Program-made: the position numbers and the translations under genes
Notes under the pieces: generated by a model
What the model was told of the DNA's origin: nothing
Database searches by the model: none
What the model saw: only the letters and a program-made list of their open reading frames with translations
From: Thuidium tamariscinum
Lineage: Eukaryota > Streptophyta > Bryopsida > Hypnales > Thuidiaceae
Assembly: GCA_947034885.2 (NCBI GenBank)
Contig: OX344753.2
Span: 21,514,001-21,578,000, forward strand
DNA length: 64,000 nucleotides
Direction of reading: 5' to 3'
Part shown: in pieces, positions 34,560 through 48,246 of the stretch
Position numbering within the stretch: position 1 is the first letter of the stretch
How the letters are laid out: every line of letters begins with the position of its first letter

Positions 34560-35220
34560 CTTTGACACTCCAGTTTCAAACTAGGGTTTCCTTTACAATC
34601 AATGGTGCTACTATGTGAGCATGAAAATGTGAGCATGTGAGCCTTGAGCATATATATAAGTATATATCATGCAATCATTGAAGGTATTTATAGTTTAAAC
34701 ACCTATAATATAGGTACTAATAGCATATATATACTATTAACATAGAATATTACTAATACTATATAAGCACTCGTATCAAAAGTGTATAGTCTTCTAGGCT
34801 TGTAAGCTCACACTTTTATGCTTACACTTTTATGCTCACATAATAACAACCCTCCTTTTACAATTAAGCCTAGTATAAATTTTTTTTATGAATTTTTGAA
34901 GTATGATGCCTAATTGGTCCAAAAGAGTCTTTAGACTAGTTCAAATTAACAAAAAGTATTTCCATGATGATCATCTTATTACCTAAAGTAGGCACAACAT
35001 TTTCTAACATGGCTAGAAGGTTTCTTAACATAGCCATGACATGAAAGAATAAAAAAAAATAACTTTTTTATGATGAGTTTACGTTAAAAAGGTATAAGTG
35101 TCTCACTATTGCCGTTATTAACCCTGTGACCATCTTCCAATGCATTGATTATCACTACAAATCAACCTAATATAATCCTTATCCCACTTTTATTTAAAAA
35201 AGTCTACTATCACTTCATAT
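34560..35220. repeat. Dispersed repeat with inverted gctcacattt/tgtgagc words
   Basis: At about 34610-34850 the words gtgagcatg..gtgagc and gctcacactttta..gctcac face each other as in a short foldback element. The following 34860-35170 matches 51990-52200 plus 53060-53110, for example catggc, atttctaacatggc and gcattgatt. No gene is present. Confidence 0.4.
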
Positions 35221-35222
35221 AA

Positions 35223-35955
35223 GGGTCATTGCAAGAAACACCGTCCATTTTTTGTAGTGTTTTGGAAATGGATGCTTTTTTCTTTGGGAGTACTATTTAA
35301 TTAGAAAATCAATTTTTTAAAAATACAAAAAATATGTTCAATGTATACACCTTGAAGAAGAAGGTACCCTATGAAGGAAAAGCTTAGGAAAATTCTCTAA
35401 GTAGGAGAACTAGAAAAGTGGAAAATCTCATGAAAATGGGCGTATTTACATTTTAATTTGTAAAAAATAGGAAAATTTATTTCTCTCAAATCTAAAAATT
35501 GGCCATTTGGAAAGAATTGATGGTGATGAGATTTCGTGAAAAAAATAATCTTGATGCCATCATCAATGGTTAGAAATTGCGTGCAAGAGGAGTGTTGTTT
35601 GTACACATGTGGAGGACACAAAATAATGTATTTTTAGATTTCTTTTGGTAGAAATATGCTTTCTTACTATTCAAATGCACCATGAAAATTTCAACTTTAG
35701 ATCATTAAATTTGGGAACTCCTAACGTAGTAAAAAACCCTAAATCTTAGTTTGTGACAAATTAACAAAAATTAATTTTAAATATAAAATGATTTTTTTTA
35801 ATTTTTGAAAAATAAAGGATGTAAAAATTATCAAGTTAGAGAGGTCCAATAATTATTTCATATTCTTGAATATTTTAATTCAAAAGTTATAGCAGAAAAG
35901 AACAAGTCATTTCAATTGTGATGGGAAATAGGACCGGTGTTTCTTACAATCACCC
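35223..35955 (+). mobile_element. 733-bp TIR element (4-bp TSD family), third copy
   Basis: The ends GGGTCATTGCAAGAAACAC and GTGTTTCTTACAATCACCC are inverted. The flanks are ATAA and ATTA, a 3 of 4 match. It is non-coding; the 74-aa minus-strand frame at 35397-35621 has no domain. Confidence 0.65.
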
Positions 35956-35967
35956 ATTACTTGACAA

Positions 35968-36640
35968 AAATGACATATTTTATTAAATTGGCAATATTCG
36001 ATAGATATGTCATTTTTCAGATCGTATGGTTTGAACTAAATACTAACAACTAAGATCCATTAGATGTTTTAGAGGCATTTAGAAGCCGATTGTGGGTTTC
36101 CAGGTTATGAGAACTCTGAGAATGCTACCACATAGGTAGTTTGACATGGTCAAGAGATTGCCATGACAAATTTTATTAAATTTGAAAATTTGAAAATTAA
36201 TTACTAAATATTTTTTAAATTATTTTTAAAAAAAAATTCAAATCAATTTTCAGTTCTTTTAAATTTTATGAAATTTTATGAAATTTTGATTTTTAAAATA
36301 AAAATTTAGATCAGTAGTTGCTGGTACAATGCACAAGGAACAATTTTGGGGAACAATCTTGAAATAGTCTCTTATGAGTCAAAAACATTTAATGGATAGA
36401 GATTTTTAGACATCTAAGACACATGTAGATCTTAAAAGTCTATGACAAATCTAGATTTCAGACTGCATGATCTAAAACAACTTGGACAAGTGTAGATTTC
36501 ATACGATCATGTAGGATGCATATAAATTTCATAAATCTATGATTAGTTTAGATTTCAAACTGCACGGTCTGATTTGTAAAAAGTGTCAAAACGAAAGGAA
36601 TGTCGCCAATTTAATGGAATTCGCCATAAAAGCTTTTCAC
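35968..36640. mobile_element. ATGGCAAATTT-end element with an internal insertion
   Basis: The left end tattttattaaattggcaat and the right end gtcgccaatttaatggaatt are inverted. The interior has the family word atctagatttcaaactgc repeated with variants. A second repeat, carrying tttgacatggtcaaga and gaacaattttgg, shared with the region near 12400-12600, lies inside at about 36040-36370. No gene is present. Confidence 0.5.
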
Positions 36641-37134
36641 CCCTGCAATTCCTAGTCGTAAAGTGATAATATTGACTTCCTCAAGCATTGAATTCCATTC
36701 CGTCCCAACTGGATCTAAGCTCATGCACACCACCAAATGCCGCTAATAATGGCCAGAAACCGAAGCAGCCGCCAGCTCCACTGACAGAAAAATGTTGCGA
36801 GCTGCTTTCACAACTTGGAAATTCCTAGATCTGCCGTCTGCGCGTCAGATGGGCATCAGCAAAACTGCCAATCTCTTGAAATTTCACTATGTCAACAAAT
36901 TTGACATGAAGTAGAGCTCTAGTATATCTCAATCATTATTTAATTGCTCCTACTCGTAGTACATTTATATTAGAGTACGTACCTCTCTCCAATGCCAGCA
37001 ATCATCGATCACTTGTCCAAGTACATTTGACTATGTGCAAAATCCACCTGCAGGCTTGATCGATTCTTCAAGTGATACTGATCGAGAGGATTGAAGTATT
37101 GGCATGGTTTCTAAAGATGTACGGTTTCTAATGA

Positions 37135-38996
<1,862 letters not shown>

Positions 38997-39291
38997 TTAA
39001 TTATTAAGGAGTTCTCGGGAGCATGTCGATCAATCGATCGAAGCTAGCATTAGGAAATCGGATTTCTTAAACTTACAGCAATTAATGCAACCAGAAGTTC
39101 AGAAGTTGAGAGTTCAAAGAAATTATAATGTAGAGGGAAAAATTACTATATATAAATATCTACCTTTGTTGTGCCTCGGTAGTTATTGAAGTGTCCAAGC
39201 TGTGCATCATGTTTCAAACATTTACAATTTTCTACAAGAAGTCCCTTTAATTTTATGGTCTCGTTAATAAATCAATTTGGCATAGCTCTTG

Positions 39292-39881
39292 ATGGCAAAT
39301 TTCATTAAATTTGCAACATTCCATTAAGGTAGGTACACCCAAAAGCGCCCTGTTTCTTAAAGCGCCATCTACAGTGCACATACATTTTCAAAATCAGTCA
39401 TGTTCGCAGGCTGTAGATGGCGGTTTCAGAAACAGACTTTGACTGTGAATAACTTTTGCATACGGTGTCCAAATCCTGCGTTCTTTGGTGCGTTGGAACA
39501 TGCTTTCACTTGGCCACAAGACTGTATAAAAATCTGAACTAGCTAATAACAGGAACTAGGCACAGTATGAAAAACTGGCGCTTTTGGGTGTACCTACCTT
39601 ACTTTGGCACTTTTTACAGTTCAGACTGTGCAATGTAAAATCTAAACCTGTCATAGATTTTGAAATCTATATGTGCCGTAGATGTCCAAAATCTTTATCT
39701 ATCCAAGAGGTTTCAACTGAATTCTAATCTATCATATTAGATTTATGAGATCTGTATGTGTCTTAGATGTCTAAAAATCTATACCAATCTTAGATGTTAC
39801 TCTCTAGTATTTAGCTAGTTCAAACACCCTGGTCTGAAAATGGCATATGCGGAATCAGGGCTTTTTAATAAAATTTGCCAT
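39292..39881. mobile_element. ATGGCAAATTT-end element carrying a nested TA insertion
   Basis: The ends ATGGCAAATTTCATTAAA and TTTAATAAAATTTGCCAT are inverted. The interior has the family repeats (ctaaacctgtcatagattt, gatgtccaaaatctttatct). It is interrupted by a separate element at 39327-39599. It is non-coding. Confidence 0.6.
39327..39599. mobile_element. 273-bp TIR element with TA target duplication
   Basis: The ends AGGTAGGTACACCC and GGGTGTACCTACCT are perfect inverted repeats that continue through AAAAGCGCC. TA lies on both sides (39325-39326 and 39600-39601). The empty site, ccattactttg, can be read in a related host element (reverse complement near 42646-42668). A TA duplication points to a Tc1/mariner-type (Stowaway-like) element. 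Confidence 0.7.
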
Positions 39882-41218
39882 GATTACTTACTGTTCCAAT
39901 TTGATGATTATCAATCGATCGGTTGATCGAGTGCTATATATTACTACGAAATAATTAATTATCTGAGAGCTCTTGTATTTGGATTTTGTACGTGTTCCAA
40001 GTAACTACGGACTGTATATATTTGTGATGGGCGCGCAGTTCGGTCTTGATTCCAAAATAGTCCTTACGAGAAGCTAGATCTGGTTTTAGATTTTCCACAT
40101 ATACAGTCGTCGATTTCATTTCTGTGTGGCAGGTATGCCAATTGAAGAGTCTCTCTAGCTGTTATAATCGTACTCCGTATTTTGTATGGATTTGATTGAT
40201 AGGAATTTCCAATATATAACAGATATGATCGTTTACATACTATTTAACGGCTGGCAGACGGTGCTTCTGATTAATAATGATCGGCATGTTTCGAGTATGT
40301 CTCTTAGCTTGTAACTAGATGGCAATGAATCCGCCAAGTGGAGGTGGTTTCGCTTGGGCCGCTGGGTTGTTTGGGAGTTTTGTTTTGTTTTGGAGTATGT
40401 AGAAAAAGAAAAAGATGGGTTTTCCGCTCGGGCCTCGCCTTTGGTTCTTTGTACTTTTTCCCTTGCAATGGAATTCGTCCATGATTGTGTTTTAAAATAA
40501 ACAAAACATTACCTGTGAACTCGTGTTTGTTAAACTGAATGTCGAAGGTCGAAGGGTGACGTTTGAGTGCCGAGCACTCTCAAGTGAAAAGAAATTATTT
40601 TGTCAACGTTACAGTGGAAACACCCAAAACCGTCCGAATAAGGAATTCAGCATGGTTGGAGGCATCTTTTTCTAAAACTGATATTTTTCTAGTATTAGCG
40701 AGAGAAAATCATGAATATTCAAAAAAAAAATTAAAATTTTCGGAATCAGTATGTAATTTTTACAAATTTTCAAAGAGTTGGCTCCCTAGACCATTGGAAC
40801 CGTCCTATAGGTGTACCCTAAACTGAACTCTGCTAAAATCAGTTGTCAGTGAATGAAAATTATAGATGTGTCTTCAAACTGCGTCAGCAAATTAGAGTTA
40901 AATACTTGTCAAACACTTTAATGGACGCTCATGGACAGATTTAGTGACACTCTAGGAACTTGGAATAGGTACAGGGACGGAAATGGGTGTTTCTCCCTTA
41001 GTTTCGTTATAGTGGGGCGACTCCAGAATTAAAAAATTGTGACACATATGTACTTAAAGGTCTAAAATTTAGGATAATTATGGGTTTATAGATAGCCCAA
41101 AATAGGTCTAAAATCTAGGTTAATTATGGATTTATAGTTTTATACATATTTCTGAACATGTATTTTGAAAGATGTTGGATTATTGGAATTTTATCAATAT
41201 ATAATAATTTGAAATTGT
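39882..41218. other. Intergenic DNA
   Basis: No gene is recognised. The frames at 40304-40504 (-) and 40563-40826 (+) have no domain. Composition is moderately AT-rich. Confidence 0.35.
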
Positions 41219-41963
41219 GGGTCATTGCAAGAAACACCTGTTGATTTTGTTGTGTTTTGCAATAGTACTCATGACTTTTTCAGGAGTACTATAAAATTAG
41301 AAAACTAATTTTTAAATTTTTTTAAAAATATGAATAATGTATACACCTCTAAGATGAAGGTTTTCACCGAAGGAAATGGATAGAAAAATTCTCTAAATAG
41401 GCTCGTAAGTAGGAGAACTTAAAAAGTACCAAATCTCAAGAAAATAGGTACTTTGATGTTTTAATTAGGAAAAATTATTAAAAATAAGTAAATACAAAAA
41501 ACAAAAAGTGACCATTTGCAACAACTTTATGAAGATGATCATTCAACAAAAAACCCACCAAAATCATATTTTATATGTTTCAAAATACAAGCAAAAAGAA
41601 GCTCACTTTGTAGATCTCCACATGACATAAAATTAACTATTTTTGAAAATCTTTCCTTGGAAAGCTAGAAGTCTATTAGAAGACCATCTCATCCAAATTT
41701 CATCACAAAATCATTAAAAAGAGGTATTCCATAGTACTAAAAAACCCTTAACTGCAAAGTGTGACATTCAATCGAGGTCTATTTTTGGATAGTAAAATAT
41801 TTTTGAAAATTATGAAAAAAAATTAAAGAAGGTGTATGATAGTTATGAGTACCTTCCTTATAAATTTTGAGATTTAAAGTCAAAATACAAAATTTATGGC
41901 CAAAAAATAGATCAACACACAATGTGGGACACAAAATAGTACAAGTGTTTTTTGCAATGACCC
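41219..41963 (+). mobile_element. 745-bp TIR element (4-bp TSD family), intact copy
   Basis: The ends GGGTCATTGCAAGAAACAC and GTGTTTTTTGCAATGACCC are inverted. TTGT lies on both sides (41215-41218 and 41964-41967). The interior parallels 31407-32144, for example gactttttcaggagtact and agaagaccatctcatccaaa. It has no transposase. Confidence 0.8.
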
Positions 41964-42132
41964 TTGTACTTATATGGAAATTAAAATTGAGCCTTGGAAT
42001 GCTTATGTAAGGATTTGGTTAGGCAAGGTAACAACTAAAATTGGCCAGTTGGAGTGATTTTTAGTGCCTCCATTTCTGTATTATATTTTATTTCTAATAG
42101 ATATGGAATTTATAGTTGATGTATATAGAACA

Positions 42133-42691
42133 TATGGCAAATTATATTTAAATGGCAATATTCCATATTTCATTTTTCAACCCCTATAATTTGAACTGAA
42201 AATTAACATCTACAATCACTACAAGAGAAAGGGGTGTTTTAAGTATAGTTCTAGAGATAACATTTTAAGTAATGACCTTTATAGGAGACTTTAAGTAAGA
42301 AATAAGTGTCTTTCTAGTAAAATTTTACTAGAATTTTACTAGAAAGACACTTATTTCTTACTTAAAGTCTCCTATAAAGGTCATTACTTAAAATGTTATC
42401 TCTAGGACTATACTTAAAACACCCCTTTCTCTTGTAGTGAATAGGTATAGGTTTTTAGACATTTAGATTTTAGGTTATATATAAAGAGAGAGAGAGAAAG
42501 AGAGATTTCAAAAATCTATGAAGGAATTAGATTTCAAACTACGTGGTCTAAAACATCTTGGATTGGTATAGATTTGAGACATCTATGGCACATATAGATT
42601 TCAAATATCTATAATAGATTTAGATTGCATGGTTTGAATTATAAAAAGTGTCAAAGTAATGGAATTTTCCATTTTAATAAAATTTGCCATA
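42133..42691. mobile_element. ATGGCAAATTT-end element carrying a nested CACTA-type MITE
   Basis: The ends tatggcaaattatatttaaa and attttaataaaatttgccat are inverted, and the family's internal gatttcaaaaatctatg repeats follow. The element is interrupted by the palindromic insert 42217-42439. A GA-rich tract lies at about 42484-42505. Confidence 0.6.
42217..42439. mobile_element. 223-bp CACTA-type MITE, near-perfect palindrome, TSD AAT
   Basis: It starts CACTACAAGAGAAAGGGG and ends CCCCTTTCTCTTGTAGTG. The arms are nearly perfectly complementary over more than 100 bases around the centre at about 42328. AAT lies on both sides (42214-42216 and 42440-42442). CACTA termini with a 3-bp duplication define the En/Spm (CACTA) superfamily. 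Confidence 0.85.
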
Positions 42692-42944
42692 CCTATTCAA
42701 CACATATTATCTTTTTCTTATTTTTTGTCATATTTTAATAAAAGATCATTAGTTGTAATAAGTCCTTGATCATAAGTCTATTTCTCTAATTTTAAGGGTA
42801 ATATATTATTTATACGACATTTGGACATCAATTTTAGAGACTTGAAACTAAACATTCGAAGAAATTCTTTTTTAATTAGAATTATATCTTTGAATAAAGT
42901 TTAGATTTTAAAATAGTTTATAGCTTTTTGATCTACTATGTGCA

Positions 42945-43262
42945 ATATGGAAAATGTCATTAAAATAGCAACATTCCATTAGTTTGACACTTTTGACAGT
43001 TCAAACTGCACAATCTAAAATTTAAATCCACCATAGATTTTTGAAATCTATACATGTTGTAGATGTCTAAAATCTATACCCGTCCCAAATGTTTCAAATT
43101 GCATGATCTAAAATCTAAATCTGTCTTAGATTTTAAAAATCTATATATATATCCAAGATGTCTAAAAATCTATACTTGTCCTAGATGTCAATTTCTAGTT
43201 TAGACCGTGTAGTCTAAAAATGGTATTTGGAATACCACCAATTCAACAAAATTTGCCATCAA
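42945..43262. mobile_element. ATGGCAAATTT-end family copy
   Basis: It reads from ttaaaatagcaacattccat to ccaccaattcaacaaaattt, which are inverted, with the internal atctaaatctgtcttagat-type repeats between them. It is non-coding. Confidence 0.5.
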
Positions 43263-43311
43263 TTTGTTTTATTTTGTGAATTTTGAACTATTTTAAAATT
43301 ATAAACATCAA

Positions 43312-43612
43312 GATGGAAAATTTGATTGAAATGTCAACATTCCATATGCCACTTTTCAAATGACATAGTCTAAATTGAAAATTGACATTTAGGATTCATA
43401 TAGATTTTCAAACATCTAGGATTTATATAGATTCTAAAAATCTATGACAGATTCAAATTTCAAATTGCATAGTTTGAAACATCTAGGATGGATATAGATT
43501 TCAAAAATTTATGACATATTTAGATTTCAAAATAGTATGTGATTCAAATTGAAAAAAGTGTCAAAGTAATGGAATATCACCATTTTAATGAATTTTGCTA
43601 TGATCAAGGTAT
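43312..43612. mobile_element. ATGGCAAATTT-end family copy
   Basis: It reads from gaaatgtcaacattccatat to ggaatatcaccattttaatg, inverted, with several tandem variants of gatttcaaattgcatagtt and gatatagatttcaaa inside. It is non-coding. Confidence 0.5.
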
Positions 43613-43823
43613 CATTGTTCCTTATGAAATGTCCATCAATCATTTCTATTCACAACTGTTGGAGGTAATATTTTCTTGCTCTAATTTTTTGAGAAAATAG
43701 ATGGTTTTTTTGTTTCACTTACATTGATTACTATTATGAATTTTATAAAATTCCAAAAGCTCATGGTGTGACAAGTTGTATTTCAATTGGCACAAAATGA
43801 ATAAATGTTTCTAGCAATGACCC
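43613..43823. mobile_element. Truncated copy of the 4-bp TSD family
   Basis: Only the right end is clear: gtttctagcaatgaccc, ending at 43823. The left end is not recognisable. Confidence 0.35.
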
Positions 43824-44569
43824 TTCTTCTTGATTTGGTGCTAATTTTATAAAATTTTACTTTTGCAATTCAAATATAACTTCCCAAAATAGATGGTCTT
43901 ATTTAAATATGTCAAATTCAAATATTGATTTGTATACACAAACAAGTGACACATGTCATTTATTTCAAGCAATCTGACGATATATGTTGCAATAAATTTC
44001 AGTCAATTAAATGTCAAACAATTTCAAAATTTAATAAGCATTTAGTTGGCTTGATGATCATATTTTACAATCCCTTCTAAGTTGCACAAATACTAAATGA
44101 ATTAATCCTTGGGCACTATAATTTGTGGGTCACTAGCAATTGATCTTTGTTGAAACATCTCATATCTACCACTCCATAAGAAGATAAATAATGCAAACAA
44201 TGAGATATCAAGAATATATTGTAATAGACCAAGTGTATTAAAATAGTTGCTTCATTTGCTCACAAGATTGACATGGCTACGGTCAAAATGAAAGCTTTTC
44301 CCAACCACTAAATCTGAGCAAACTTACATGTGACTCATACTTGTAAGCTTCCATAAGTTCTCTCTATACAACTCTATTTTGATACTTCTTGGGTACGTAA
44401 GAGGTGACTTCTGCTTAGTACAAATATTGATATTCTGTTATTAGAATCCAATTTCTCATAAATTGATGTTTATAGTAAGTGCCAAGGACTTCTCAAAAGA
44501 TGCATACACTATTGTTACTCATCTGGTTTACTTCTAGCAAATGTACATTTTTTATTTTATTTTTCATGG

Positions 44570-44945
44570 AACTTATGTTGTGAAAGTTATAGATTTCTGA
44601 GTTATTTTTGGTTTTAAAAAATTATTTTGTTTTGTTTGTCACATTGAGATCTCCCAGCCCGTGCATCCCCCGGTCATGTGCTTGGTACCGTCGGAAAGCC
44701 CTTAGCGAGGAGGGGTGCATGGGCTGCGTTGCATTGCATTCCAACCTACGGTGTGATAGTTATGGATTTTTCAGTTATTTTTGGATCTAAAAAACTAAAA
44801 AAATTACTACTACTTTGATTTTGGTCACAATCTTGGTACCATTGGAAAGTCCTTGGCAAGGAGGGCTGCACGAACTTTGTTTCATGACATTTGGAACTAT
44901 GGTGTGTGAGTTATTGAATATCAAAGTTTTTATTATGCATTCAAA
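44570..44945. repeat. ~150-bp degenerate tandem repeat
   Basis: ttggtacc followed by a ggaaag word occurs at 44682 and 44832, and gttat..tttt..gttatttttgg-type words occur near 44586, 44759 and 44910. This gives two to three diverged units of about 150-170 bp. It is non-coding. Confidence 0.45.
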
Positions 44946-45863
44946 AATTAGGAAATTACTTTCACTTTGATTTTGGCTGTGGCAACGACACAGGGCACAC
45001 TAGTTTTTCATGCAAAAAGGTACATGTTTCAACAATCTTCAAGACTCAATCACCGACGCATATTGAAGCCAGCAGTCTGCTCTCGTTCTGAGACTACAGA
45101 ACAGAAATTTGGCATGCCTGCACATTTGGAGCAACTGACGAAATCTCAAGTGAAGCGCAAAACGTGATGCCAAACGTTACCTATAGTTTCGATGGGGCAT
45201 TTCTAAATGAAAAGAAATCCTTTAATTCGGAGTTTGGACTTGGCACGATTATTTTGTACTCCATACAAAATACTGGCAAGTGGATTTGACATCACACACT
45301 GAAGGTTACTAAGTACTCACAAACCCAAATAAATTTGACGTAGAATCACTAAACTACCTCAAAGTAATGAGTCCCGTTCCCCACAAATGACTGTGGAAGC
45401 GTCTCTCTTTGCTAGTGTTAAATGTTCAAGCTATGATTTAAGAAAATCGTTTCGCATGTAGGCAAGAAGTCATGCGAGTATTAACCACACGACTTATAGT
45501 TTGTGAAATAACTCTAATAACTAAACACGCACGACTGGTGGTGAATAAAAAAATCAGGCATACCTCCCCAATTCCCCATGGATACCTCGCATATTGACAA
45601 TGAATAACCGCGTGTAGGTCAAAAATTGCCTGCCGTGTCGAGGATTCGTGAGAATTAATCACTAAACACACTTTGAATTCGACGTCTCATTCCAAATTTC
45701 CAAGTAATTAAGCAGATTGAGTAGCAATTGAGGTGATTGATGATGAGCCCTCTTGCCCTAATCCTGCCCTAATCCTGTTGGGAATTTTTCAGGTAGCGAG
45801 GGACTCAGATTGACTCTCTGCTTTCATTTGATTTGGCTCTCGTCACAGAAGAAGTAATCGAAG
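44946..45863. other. Upstream region of the 45.9-kb gene
   Basis: No gene is recognised. Composition becomes more balanced toward 45700. The stretch 45720-45863 probably holds the promoter and 5' leader of the downstream gene. A tandem tgccctaatcc word occurs near 45755-45775. Confidence 0.3.
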
Positions 45864-47175
45864 ATGCAGATGCTTTGCGAAAGGGTGAGTTGGGGCAAAA
45901 AGGAGTGTCTTCGTGAAGTTGTCTTCGTGCTTTGTAATGGTTAGGACTTAGGAATTAATAGCATTACTGTTGCGTGAAGTCGAAGAAAGATTATTAGGGT
46001 TTGGTATGCATTCATACCTTCAAATCAGTCTCCTTACAGCTCTGACAATTGCACCGAACTGGGTTTTAATTAAGCCAATCTTTCTACTTGTGTAATCTAT
46101 TGTGTTCTTTTCAGGTCAGAAAACTGGAGGAGAGGGTGTGGAAGGAAGAGAATCAACGAGGAAAGCACATTCCTGGCTATGGTGGATTCCTTCCCCTGGA
46201 GGAGAATTCACCAGCAAACGATGTCATGTTGCCTCGTTACCATGCCCCGGATATGGAAGAATGGGGAGGCAAGACGCCTAAGTATTGTGGCCACAAGCCT
46301 GAGGTGAAGGATCACTACTTTCCGTTGCTCTGCAGCATGAATCTCTCAAAAATTTCCTCATGAACTAAAATCAAGAAGCAGCTAATTGCATAACTTGCCT
46401 GGGTCTCTATTGGGTTGGGGTGAGTAGCGTCCTTGCTATGAGAATCCAAGCTATATGTGGAACCTTGATCACAGTCGCAACAACCACTACACCACTACCT
46501 ACGGACAAGCCAACCAGATGACCATCGAAACTGCAGCAAGGTTGAAGAAGAGGCCACTGATTGTCAGACCCCTTTGGCCTCACGAAGATCCTAATGTATG
46601 CATTTGCACAAGTTCTTTAACCCCAAATCTTGTTAGTTGTTGCTCTAACACATGTGTAGCAAACATATGAATGTTGTGATCAAAAAATTGTTGGAATTAT
46701 CTACAAAATCTCAATTAATAGCAATCTCTATACGAGGGATATGATGAACAAACTAGCTCACTTGTTGCAAGTATGGCCTCTCGCAAATTTAGTGTTGCCT
46801 AGTTGAATGTCTTTGGTACAAGATCAATAAAATAAATATTATTAATTTGTAATGGACTCAATGTGTAGGCAAAGAAAGGAGTTAAGGGATTCTTCTATGA
46901 GGATCCAAGACTTGAAAGCTCTGAGGAAGGAAAGGTTTGTAGACATTCAACAACAAAATTGTTGACAACCCTAAAATTTACATGTCTTTGGCATTCAATA
47001 ATGCAAATTTGTTGTATGGAATTGTGAGAAACCATAGTATGGTGCACACACAGCATTTCATGTGGGATGTGCACAGAAGCAAGCAGAGAAGTATTTTGCT
47101 ATAGTGCGACCATTGGAAGGAACGTTGATGGCGATGAATTCGAACAGATCGATCAAATCTGCTGTGATGATGTAG
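45864..47175 (+). CDS. Conserved-looking 180-aa protein, candidate axonemal microtubule inner protein
   Basis: Five exons, all in phase 0, join to 180 aa: 45864-45884, 46115-46303, 46428-46595, 46869-46934 and 47077-47175, ending in TAG. Borders are AGG/gtgagt, ttttcag/GTC, GAG/gtgaag, gagtag/CGT, AAT/gtatgc, tgtag/GCA, AAG/gtttgt and gcacag/AAG. The last acceptor could be three bases later. The protein is small, basic and rich in Tyr, Pro and Trp, with no signal peptide or membrane segment. It has IPGYGGFLP at residues 26-34 and a TTTYGQANQ block near residue 92. Short PGYxGFxP and TTYG-like motifs are common in ciliary microtubule inner proteins. I do not recognise the family with certainty. 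A ciliary role is an inference supported by the CFAP36-like gene 19 kb away. Confidence 0.6.
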
Positions 47176-47606
47176 ACTATTGTATTTGCCTGCAAATACA
47201 AAGTAATCTGGATGATTTTGCAGTACTTGTATAGATCATTCTATAGTACTTGTAACCTGTGTTTTTCTCTATAATTATTGTGAAATTACCGAGTCAATGT
47301 GCATGAAGTTGTCACTATGAATCAAATGATTCAATGAAACTCTGACCAAACTTTTATATGAATTTTATTGAGGGTGCATGCATGCTTAACCCTGAAACAT
47401 CTCAATGAATTTTTGCACATTTTTGCTCATGGCTTTGTATAGGTATATCATTTACCATAATTTAATGAATTTCGTCATTAAAGAAGGTTGTCTTTTCTAG
47501 ATTCAAGTGTCACATTTGATAAATGAGAAGTTAATTGGATGAAATAGTGCATTGAAGCCCTCTGTTCATCGTCCAAAATATGGACGTTGGAGCACTTCAG
47601 GGTTAA
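47176..47606. other. 3' flank of the 45.9-kb gene
   Basis: This probably contains the 3' untranslated region. No AATAAA close to the stop was noticed and no other gene is seen. Confidence 0.3.
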
Positions 47607-48242
47607 CCCCTAAATGCCCAAGGCCTTTTCAAGAATTTGTCCTCTATTCAACAAAAAGTTAATATTTTGATAAGCTTTATCAATTTAAAAAAAAAATGTA
47701 ACCATACAAATTTGAAATACATATGCTAAAGATCACTTAGAAAAAAGCCCATAGAAATATCACTTATGGATTGCAAGATTATAATGTATGATCATGAAGG
47801 TATTAAAATTGCAAAAGTGACTTGAAGTCTTTTGATCCACTTTTCACATGCCAAATTAAAAATTTGGTCGCCAAAAAAATATGAAGTTAAAGGGCCTAAT
47901 ATGCACAACCCCAATCAATTTATGGCTTCTCAAAATCTACTCTACTATTTTTGTAAATAAATTTTGAATGTGATTTTCCTCCAAGATCTAGTGTAATTGA
48001 GGCTCATTTTCAAGAGCTCTCAACACTATAGAAGTCAAGATTACAATAGACACCCTTGCACAAAATCTTGAATTAGAAAAACCATAATCAATCATTTTCA
48101 AGATCAGATTTTTGATGCTTAAACTAGACTTCAAAAATAAAAATTCAAAAATATAAACTACTAAAATTAGCAACTTGGTTAGGTTTTATTTAACTTCAAG
48201 GTTTTGCAAACACCAGATTTTGGTGCCTTGGGTATTTAGGGA
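47607..48242. mobile_element. 636-bp TTAA-flanked element
   Basis: It begins CCCCTAAATGCCCAAGG and ends CCTTGGGTATTTAGGGA; 15 of 17 terminal bases match as an inverted repeat. TTAA lies on both sides (47603-47606 and 48243-48246). The interior is AT-rich and non-coding. Confidence 0.75.
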
Positions 48243-48246
48243 TTAA

